A stretch of DNA of 64,000 bases from Bacteroidales bacterium. Its GTDB lineage: Bacteria; Bacteroidota; Bacteroidia; Bacteroidales; VadinHA17. Below the pieces are notes generated by a model. The model was given only the letters and a program-made list of their open reading frames with translations, did no database searches and was not told the origin of the DNA. Position numbers and translations under genes: made by a program. The DNA lies in the NCBI GenBank assembly GCA_029210565.1, contig JARGFQ010000008.1, positions 110,531 to 174,530 on the forward strand. The letters run 5' to 3'. Position 1 is the first letter of the stretch; every line of letters starts with the position of its first letter. Below, in pieces: positions 36,435 through 42,779 of this stretch.

Positions 36435-37802
36435 TTATTTTGCCAGACGGGTAATATGCTCAAGGGTCAGGGGTATGCCACGATAGAAGTCGAGGACCTT
36501 GGTCTTGAAGACAAACTCATATTTTGCCTGGGCCATCTCACTCTGTGCATTGAGCAGCTGTGTCTTTGACTGATTGTATTCAACCGCTGTAACAAGGCCT
36601 ACATCCAGCTTCTGTTCGGCATACCTAAAGGCCTCCTCCATTGAGGTTACAGCCTTCTGGCTGGCGTTGTACTTCTTCAGGGCGCCGGTGGCGTCAGTAA
36701 AGGCCTGCTGGATGCTCTTGTAGAGCTCCTTCTTCGTGTTCTCCAGAGCATACTGTGAGTTCTCAATGCCCAGCTTTGAGTTCCTGATGCCGGTATTGAC
36801 CTGCCATCCGTTGAAGATGGGTATGTTAAGAGAGAATCCGAGGCCGTAGTTGAGGTTGTCATTCAGCTGTTCACCGAAGGGATATGCGTCAAAGGTGACG
36901 GGCTTAAGCCTTTTGTCGGAATAGCCGGTCGAGGCCGAGGCGCCAAGGCTGAGCCTGGGGCTCCTGCCTCCCCTGGCGATGGCCAGGTCCAACTCGGCAC
37001 TCTTCAGCTGGTATTCGGCGCTGAGTACCTCCGGACGGGTCTTCTCGGCTATGGAATAGATGGTTGAAGGACCGCCCTTCACTGCTTCATCATCAAGTGT
37101 TATGACCGGTACGGCTACTGCAAAGTCGTCGGCGTTGGGCAGCTCGAGCATCTGCGCCAGGGTCAGCAGTGAGAGGGTCAGCTGGTTCTGCAGGTTGACG
37201 AGCTGCAGCTCCTCGCGTGCTGCCTGTGCCTCAATGTCAAGCAGGTTACCGCGGGCGATGCTGCCAGCTTCAACCAGCCTGCCCGTACGCTCTATCTGCT
37301 GCCTGGTGAGCTCTACCTGTGCCTCAGTGGCAGTGACAAGCTCCTGGTTCAGCAGTATCTGCAGGTATGCCAGGGCGATGCTGAGCGAGATGTCATCCCT
37401 GAAGCGCTCCAGGTCCTGCTCGCTGGCAAGAAGCTGGTATTTGTTCTTCTGAATGGTATTGTAGTTGACCAGCCCGTGGAACAGCGTCACATTGCTGCCG
37501 GCATAGAAGTTGTTCGACTGTACGGTCTCGTTCTCGGTGAACTCATAGGTGGTCTCATCAAGGGCACGGCCGAAGGCGTAGTTATGCGAGGCACTGCCGT
37601 TGAGAGTGGGAAGCAGGTTCAGCTTTGACTGCTCGAGGGCAGATTGCTGATATTGGGTCATGATCTCCTGCTGCTTTATCCGGATGTTGTTCTGCAGGGC
37701 GTGCGAGATACACTCCTCCAGTGTCCAGGCCTTCTGCTGGGCCGTTACCGTTACCGACCCCAGCAGTAAGATAAAACCCAGGAAGAGGAATTTTCTTTTC
37801 AT
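36435..37802 (-). CDS. TolC-family outer membrane efflux protein
   Basis: A 455-residue outer-membrane channel of the TolC family with a signal peptide (RKFLFLGFILLLGSVTVTAQ). The two OEP repeats are visible, each starting with a helix of the type AWTLEECISHALQNNIRIKQQE and, in the second half, LELAIARGGRSPRLSLGASA. It forms a trimeric export duct with the adaptor gene downstream. Its stop is 114 nt before the adaptor start, and leader-element copy B fills that gap. A weak minus-strand -7 element (TATCTTCG) is at 37834-37841. Confidence 0.92.
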   Translation of the reverse strand: MKRKFLFLGFILLLGSVTVTAQQKAWTLEECISHALQNNIRIKQQEIMTQYQQSALEQSKLNLLPTLNGSASHNYAFGRALDETTYEFTENETVQSNNFYAGSNVTLFHGLVNYNTIQKNKYQLLASEQDLERFRDDISLSIALAYLQILLNQELVTATEAQVELTRQQIERTGRLVEAGSIARGNLLDIEAQAAREELQLVNLQNQLTLSLLTLAQMLELPNADDFAVAVPVITLDDEAVKGGPSTIYSIAEKTRPEVLSAEYQLKSAELDLAIARGGRSPRLSLGASASTGYSDKRLKPVTFDAYPFGEQLNDNLNYGLGFSLNIPIFNGWQVNTGIRNSKLGIENSQYALENTKKELYKSIQQAFTDATGALKKYNASQKAVTSMEEAFRYAEQKLDVGLVTAVEYNQSKTQLLNAQSEMAQAKYEFVFKTKVLDFYRGIPLTLEHITRLAK

Positions 37803-37922
37803 GTTATCTTTATGATGGCTGTAAATGAAGCTACGAAGATAGGAAATAGATCAGTATTATAAAGACGTCGGTATTAATATCGTGCTGCATTGGGCCATGA
37901 AAGGGAGTCCGTCAATTTTGCT

Positions 37923-37930
37923 TATCTTTG
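37923..37930 (+). promoter_or_regulatory. -7 promoter element for fructose-bisphosphate aldolase
   Basis: TATCTTTG is a perfect TAnnTTTG match, 41 nt upstream of the aldolase ATG at 37972. Confidence 0.55.
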
Positions 37931-37971
37931 CGCTGTTTTTGATCAGATGTTTCATTTAAACGTTCAAGATA

Positions 37972-39048
37972 ATGAGTAACAAAGGATTAAATCTGGAGCC
38001 CGGAGTGATCTGCGGTGAGGATGTAAAACGACTTTTTGATTATGCCAATAAAAACGACTTTGCCATACCGGCGGTAAATGTGGTCGGTACTGACTCGGTA
38101 AATGCCGTCCTGGAGACCGCCCGCGAGGTCAACTCGCCGGTCATAATCCAGTTTTCAAACGGCGGAGCACACTTCTTTGCCGGACAGGGTCTGTCGAAGG
38201 AAAATCAGACCGGAGCTATTGCCGGAGGCATCTCGGGTGCCCTGCACGTACACAATGTGGCTGAATACTACGGCGTACCCGTTGTGCTGCATACCGATCA
38301 TGCAGCTCGCAAGCTGCTGCCATGGATTGATGCGCTTCTTGATGCCGGTGAGGAGTTTTACGAGACCAACGGCAAGCCCCTCTTCAGCTCACACATGCTT
38401 GACCTGTCTGAGGAGCCGCTGAAGGAGAACATTGAGACCTGCAAGAAATATCTTGAGCGCATGGAGAAGCTGGGGATGACCCTCGAGATAGAGCTGGGAG
38501 TGACAGGAGGCGAGGAAGACGGGGTGGACAACACAGACGTCGACAGCTCGAGGCTCTATACCCAGCCTGAGGATGTGGCCTATGCCTACGAGGAGCTGAA
38601 AAAGGTCTCTCCCAACTTCACCATTGCTGCCTCTTTCGGCAATGTGCACGGTGTGTATAAGCCCGGTAATGTAACACTGAGGCCCGAGATACTGAAAAAC
38701 TCGCAGGACTACATACAGAAGAAATTCAAAACAGGACCCAACCCTGTTAACTTCGTCTTCCACGGTGGATCGGGGTCAGAGAAGCATCTTATAAGAGAAG
38801 CCATCACCTACGGAGCCATCAAGATGAATATTGACACCGACATGCAGTGGGCGTTCTGGGCTGGCGTCAAGGATTACTATGAGGCAAAGAAGGGGTATCT
38901 CCAGGGTCAGATAGGCAATCCCGACGGGGATGACAAGCCGAACAAAAAGTACTATGACCCCAGGGTTTGGCTGCGCAAAGGTCAGGAGACCTTTATAGCA
39001 AGGCTTAAGGAGGCCTTTGCCGATCTCAGTGCCCTTAACAGGATGTAA
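37972..39048 (+). CDS. fbaA: Class II fructose-bisphosphate aldolase
   Basis: A 358-residue zinc-dependent aldolase of glycolysis and gluconeogenesis that cleaves fructose 1,6-bisphosphate. Class IIa features are visible: zinc ligand region VVLHTDHAARKLLPW, the loop around GGEEDGVDNT, the zinc His in FGNVHGVYKPG and FHGGSGS, and the phosphate-binding NIDTDMQWAFW. It has its own promoter and a strong terminator 23 nt downstream. Confidence 0.95.
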   Translation: MSNKGLNLEPGVICGEDVKRLFDYANKNDFAIPAVNVVGTDSVNAVLETAREVNSPVIIQFSNGGAHFFAGQGLSKENQTGAIAGGISGALHVHNVAEYYGVPVVLHTDHAARKLLPWIDALLDAGEEFYETNGKPLFSSHMLDLSEEPLKENIETCKKYLERMEKLGMTLEIELGVTGGEEDGVDNTDVDSSRLYTQPEDVAYAYEELKKVSPNFTIAASFGNVHGVYKPGNVTLRPEILKNSQDYIQKKFKTGPNPVNFVFHGGSGSEKHLIREAITYGAIKMNIDTDMQWAFWAGVKDYYEAKKGYLQGQIGNPDGDDKPNKKYYDPRVWLRKGQETFIARLKEAFADLSALNRM

Positions 39049-39070
39049 TAATTATTAATAAGTTAAGATA

Positions 39071-39110
39071 AAGCAGGTCAGCAACTTAACGCTGACCTGC
39101 TTATTATTGT
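39071..39110 (+). terminator. Rho-independent terminator of fbaA
   Basis: A perfect 12-bp stem, AAGCAGGTCAGC (39071-39082) with GCTGACCTGCTT (39091-39102), encloses an 8-nt loop within AT-rich flanks. Confidence 0.8.
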
Positions 39111-39149
39111 TAATAATTCACAGTTCCGGTGCCCGAAGGGCATGAGAGG

Positions 39150-39425
39150 ATGGACTATTTTAGTACAAAATTTATAGCGGGATTGAAACGCGGGCCGGCC
39201 AACGGGGACAGGATAAAACGAACCACGACTCTCACACTGAGACTGAATGAGAGGGAGGCGAAGGCGCTGAACATCTACTGCAGGCGGTTCCGTGTCAGAA
39301 GCAAGTCGGATTTCATGAGGCGTACCATAATGCAGGCCATTGTGGGCAGGTTTGATGCGCAGCATCCGACGCTGTGGGAACAGGGGGAGCTTACCCTTTT
39401 TTCACAGGATCTGAAAAATAACTGA
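39150..39425 (+). CDS. Small basic ribbon-helix-helix-like DNA-binding protein
   Basis: A 91-residue basic protein. After a basic N-terminus (KRGPANGDRIKR), a beta-strand TTTLTLRLN and two helices (EREAKALNIYCRRF, KSDFMRRTIMQAIVG) have the pattern of a ribbon-helix-helix domain, as in plasmid mobilisation accessory proteins and antitoxins. The tail contains WEQGELTLF. No relaxase or toxin gene is adjacent. The start is taken at the ATG at 39150; the frame also allows a GTG at 39129. The DNA target is unknown. Confidence 0.55.
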   Translation: MDYFSTKFIAGLKRGPANGDRIKRTTTLTLRLNEREAKALNIYCRRFRVRSKSDFMRRTIMQAIVGRFDAQHPTLWEQGELTLFSQDLKNN

Positions 39426-39453
39426 GATCGGAGAGTGTCAACTCTTATTTTAT

Positions 39454-39461
39454 TATTTTTG
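39454..39461 (+). promoter_or_regulatory. -7 promoter element for siaC
   Basis: TATTTTTG, 41 nt upstream of the siaC ATG at 39503. It rules out the in-frame GTG at 39461, which lies within the promoter. Confidence 0.55.
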
Positions 39462-39502
39462 TGCAGCCACGACAGGGGGGAATAGTATCGTACGGGGCAG
39501 AG

Positions 39503-39886
39503 ATGGAATTGGAAATCATTAAAATAGAACCAACCAAGGCAACACCTCAGGTACTGTTTCTGGAGGGTCATCTTGAGATAAGAGGCAGGTCGATTGCTGA
39601 GAATGCTTCTGATTTCTACAGGCCGTTGGAAGCGTGGGTGGCTGCCTATGTGGAGCAGCCTGAGGTGAGGACCCGTGTCATATTCTCTTTTGATTTCATC
39701 AACACCTCATCAACCAAGTGGGTCTACTCCATTGTCAAGAGGCTTGCCCTCTATCCCAACGTACGGGAGAATGTCTCCATAGAGTGGTTTTACGAGAAGG
39801 GCGACGAGGAGCAGTATGAGCTGGGTCAGATAATACAGTCATTCATAGACTGTCCGTTCATCTATTACGAGACGGAACAGACCTGA
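39503..39886 (+). CDS. SiaC-family (DUF1987) regulatory phosphoprotein
   Basis: A 127-residue DUF1987 protein. In Pseudomonas, SiaC is phosphorylated by the SiaB kinase and dephosphorylated by the SiaA PP2C phosphatase, and in its free form it stimulates a diguanylate cyclase to promote aggregation. The core VIFSFDFINTSSTKWVYSI carries the Ser/Thr target region (INTSST), and LEGHLEIRGRSIAEN and VSIEWFYEKGDEE are typical. No SiaB kinase or cyclase is nearby. A PP2C phosphatase of the right type is encoded at 31.7 kb. Confidence 0.85.
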   Translation: MELEIIKIEPTKATPQVLFLEGHLEIRGRSIAENASDFYRPLEAWVAAYVEQPEVRTRVIFSFDFINTSSTKWVYSIVKRLALYPNVRENVSIEWFYEKGDEEQYELGQIIQSFIDCPFIYYETEQT

Positions 39887-39902
39887 AATCAGAAAAAATA
39901 GC

Positions 39903-39910
39903 TATTTTTG
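39903..39910 (+). promoter_or_regulatory. -7 promoter element for tRNA-Gln
   Basis: TATTTTTG ends 22 nt before the tRNA-Gln gene. The -33 box is not recognisable. Confidence 0.55.
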
Positions 39911-39932
39911 CACCTCCTCATCAGGCGCCGAT

Positions 39933-40005
39933 TGACCCATGGTGTAATTGGTAACACGTCTGATTTTGGTTCAGAAGAGTCGGGGTTCGAGCCCCTGTGG
40001 GTCAA
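39933..40005 (+). tRNA. tRNA-Gln (anticodon TTG)
   Basis: A full cloverleaf: acceptor TGACCCA/TGGGTCA, anticodon stem TCTGA/TCAGA with loop TTTTGGT (anticodon TTG, reads CAA), T arm CGGGG-TTCGAGC-CCCTG, and discriminator A. CCA is not encoded. A strong hairpin terminator follows at once. Confidence 0.93.
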
Positions 40006-40006
40006 C

Positions 40007-40036
40007 AAAAAAATGCCGCGCATGCGGTATTTTTTG
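40007..40036 (+). terminator. Terminator after tRNA-Gln
   Basis: The stem AAATGCCGC (40011-40019) pairs with GCGGTATTT (40024-40032) with one G-T wobble around GCAT. Flanking A and T runs extend the pairing. Confidence 0.8.
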
Positions 40037-40078
40037 TTGAATGGCCTGAGGGGATGGCGGAGGGGCGAGAAGCTGCGA

Positions 40079-40136
40079 TCCCGATTTATCGGGAGAGTAG
40101 TCCCGATAGTCCGAGCAGAACGAGGGCGTATCGGGA
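40079..40136. repeat. Clustered ATCGGGA palindromes
   Basis: TCCCGAT-TT-ATCGGGA (40079-40094) is a perfect 7-bp palindrome. A second pair, TCCCGATA (40101-40108) and TATCGGGA (40129-40136), lies next to it around a 20-nt loop. The same ATCGGGA core is used four times in 58 nt. This looks like a dispersed palindromic repeat between tRNA-Gln and the DUF302 gene. No copy was seen elsewhere in the window. Confidence 0.5.
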
Positions 40137-40212
40137 AGCCCCTTTCCGAACCAAATGGCTGCAGATTTGTTTCATTTATGTTAAACCATTACGAACATTA
40201 AAACCTGCAATA

Positions 40213-40599
40213 ATGGCATATTATTTCTCAAAAACAGTACAGACATCATTCGATGATGCAGTTGAAAAGGTAACCGCTGCACTCTCAGAAGAGGGATTCG
40301 GTGTTATATCGCAAATTGACATTCATGAGAAGATAAAGGCTAAAGTAGGGGTCGACTTCAAAAGATACCGAATCCTCGGGGCATGCAATCCGGTTTTCTC
40401 CTATAAAGCCCTGCTGGCCGAAGATAAGATAGGGGTAATGCTTCCATGCAATGTTCTGGTGATCGAACAGGGCGAAAATGAGATGGAAATTGCAGCTGTC
40501 AACCCCACGGATTCAATGATGGCCATACAAAACGATGTGGTGACTGAAGTAGCCGCCCGGGTGGGGGAGCATCTGAAGAAGGCCCTGGATCGTCTCTAG
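40213..40599 (+). CDS. DUF302 domain protein
   Basis: A 128-residue single-domain DUF302 protein. The start MAYYFSKTVQTSFDDAVEKVTAAL, the middle block FGVISQIDIHEKIKAKVGVDFKRYRILGAC split over two strands and a helix, and LLPCNVLV-like MLPCNVLVIEQG are typical. DUF302 proteins are small soluble proteins of unknown biochemistry, sometimes linked to sulfur or thioredoxin-like systems. The frame is open back to 39997 across the tRNA-Gln terminator, but the conserved domain begins at the ATG at 40213. Confidence 0.85.
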   Translation: MAYYFSKTVQTSFDDAVEKVTAALSEEGFGVISQIDIHEKIKAKVGVDFKRYRILGACNPVFSYKALLAEDKIGVMLPCNVLVIEQGENEMEIAAVNPTDSMMAIQNDVVTEVAARVGEHLKKALDRL

Positions 40600-40618
40600 C
40601 CTTGGGTTAACTATAATC

Positions 40619-41152
40619 TCAGGGAGTGATATGCTTTGCATATCTTATCTCGTCACAGATCTTCCCGTTCTTGATGACGGCGTTCCTGAGTACTGCCTCC
40701 CTCCCGAACCCGCATTTTTCCAGCACTCTCTGTGAGGCGGTGTTGAAGGAGAATACTCCCGAGAAGATTTTTATGATGTCCAGCTCACGGAAGCCGTATT
40801 CGCAGATGAGGTTCACGGCCCTGCTGGTAATACCCCTGTTCCACCACTTTTCCCCGATGAAGTAGCCCAGTTCGGCTGTCCTGCGGTAAACGTCGTCCTG
40901 CCGGTGCAGCCCGATGTTTCCGACATATTCCCCCTCGAATTCGATGGCGAACACCTGGTAAGGCTTCTGCCTGAGACACATCGAGATGAATTTCTGAGCG
41001 TCTTCGACACTGTATGGAGAGGGGAATGCATCCCTGAGATTCACGGCTACCTTTTCGTTGTTGGCAACTTCCGCCATGGCAAATTTGTCGTTGCACCTGA
41101 ACTTTCGTATAGTTACAACACTATCGGTGAACCTGAGCGGGGTGGTTTTCAT
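40619..41152 (-). CDS. GNAT-family N-acetyltransferase (RimJ/RimL-like)
   Basis: A 177-residue GCN5-related acetyltransferase. The acetyl-CoA-binding region is IGEKWWNRGITSRAVNLIC, preceded by the strand AIEFEGEYVGNIGLH and followed by the C-terminal NTASQRVLEKCGF typical of the RimJ/RimL branch. The acceptor could be a ribosomal protein, an antibiotic or a small amine. The ATG at 41152 (MKTTPLRF) is preferred; one at 41179 adds nine residues. Confidence 0.85.
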   Translation of the reverse strand: MKTTPLRFTDSVVTIRKFRCNDKFAMAEVANNEKVAVNLRDAFPSPYSVEDAQKFISMCLRQKPYQVFAIEFEGEYVGNIGLHRQDDVYRRTAELGYFIGEKWWNRGITSRAVNLICEYGFRELDIIKIFSGVFSFNTASQRVLEKCGFGREAVLRNAVIKNGKICDEIRYAKHITP

Positions 41153-41208
41153 GATCTGCAGCCCTTTAAGTCGGAGCATAAAGGTATTAATTTGAGTATT
41201 ATTGTGTG

Positions 41209-42779
41209 ATGAAAAGGATACTCTCTCTCATACTGACCTGCATGCTTGCCGCCGCAAGCGCCGTCGGGCAGCCTTTTCACCCTGAGAGAGGAGAGCTATT
41301 CGTTGATACTGTTGTTCCACGCGTCGACATAACGGTAAACCCCGACACCCTGGCATGGATCTACGCCAACCCCGCAAGCGACAGGGAATTTCATGCCGCC
41401 TTCGTCTTTGACAACGGCACTGTGCGCGATATGGTTGACCCGGTGGGATTCCGTCTGCGGGGCAATACCTCCCGTAATTCACAGAAGAAATCGTTTAAGG
41501 TTTAGTTTAACACCTTCACTCCCGGCGGTAAGTTTTATGGTGTGGAGAAGCTGAACCTCAACGGAGAACACAATGACCCTTCCGTGATGAGGTCAAAGGT
41601 CATGTGGGATATTCTCCGGAAATGGGATATACCAGCACCCCGGGCCAACCATGTGAGGGTGTATATCAACGGGAACTATTACGGTCTCTATATAAATGTT
41701 GAACATATCGACGAGGAGTTTGCCATGTCACGGTTTGGCAACAAGGACGGGAACCTGTTCAAGTGTCTCTGGCCCGCAGACCTGGGTTACCGGGGCAGTG
41801 AGCCTGACAGTTACAAAATATGGACGGGAGAGCGGTGGGTTTACGAGCTGAAGACGAACCCGGAGGAGAATGATTTCTCAGACCTGGCCGCATTTATCGG
41901 GGTGCTTGACAATTCAGCCGATGAGGCGCTGGTTTGCGACCTCGACGCGCTATTCAACGTTTATGATTACCTGAAGGTGATGGCTGCACAGATTTTCTGC
42001 GGCGACTGGGACGGATATGTCTATAACAAGAACAACTTTTATCTCTATCACAACACCTCAACCGGCAAGTTTGAATACATACCCTACGATGTCGACAACA
42101 CCTTCGGTATCGACTGGTTTGGCATCGACTGGGCGAACCGTGATATCTACGCGTGGCAGCCCGGGGGAGACCAGCCAAGGCCACTGTACGACCGCCTGAT
42201 ACAGCACCCCGCCTTCCGGAAGCAGTTCAGCCAGTATGCGGAACAGCTCATCAGCAGCACTCTTGACATTGATTCGCTGATGCAGGCCATTGATGATAGA
42301 AAGAATATGATTGCGTCATATGTGGCCATTGACCCCTATTATCCGCTTGATTACGGGTACAATTATGGGGACTTCATGAATTCCTACACTGCTGCCATAG
42401 GCGCCCATGTTAAGTGGGGCCTTTACCCCTACCTGGAGGCCAGGAAATCTTCGATGCTGGCGCAGACAGAACCCGGTACGATGGTGCCGGTGATAAAATA
42501 TATCAGGCATCACAGAGTGGCCGTTCAAACAGCCTGACCTTTGCCGGTGTGATTATCGCGGACCAGAAGCTGACTGCCTGGCCCAATACTGCCACCGGCG
42601 ACTTCATCCGGCTGAGTGAGGCTGTGGATTGCCGGGTTTACTCTGCTGCTGGTCAGCTGATGTTTGCCGGGCGGGAGGTATCCGTTATTGATATCAGCAG
42701 GTACGCCGCGGGCCTGTATATCATTGTTACCTCTGACGGCCGTACATTGAAATTCATGAGGGTTTCGAAAGGATATTAA
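41209..42779 (+). pseudogene. CotH-family spore-coat-kinase-like protein with T9SS tail, interrupted by stop and frameshift
   Basis: An exported CotH-like protein that should run from the ATG at 41209 (signal peptide KRILSLILTCMLAAASAVGQ) to 42779. Reading continues in one frame, but a TAG at 41503-41505 interrupts KKSFKV-stop-FNTFTPGG, where homologs have a sense codon. The CotH core then resumes (GVEKLNLNGEHNDPSVMRSK, YYGLYINVEHIDE, YIPYDVDNTFGIDW). Near 42480-42540 the frame changes. The C-terminal segment TAWPNTATGDFIRL...KFMRVSK, a type IX secretion sorting domain, lies in another frame. Two lesions make it a probable pseudogene, though suppression or sequencing error cannot be excluded. 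Confidence 0.78.

Noticed and set aside
39461..39502. GTG start for siaC
   Set aside because: The GTG is part of the -7 element. The ATG at 39503 begins the conserved domain.
39997..40212. Extended N-terminus of the DUF302 gene
   Set aside because: It begins inside tRNA-Gln and crosses its terminator and the palindrome cluster. The domain starts at 40213.
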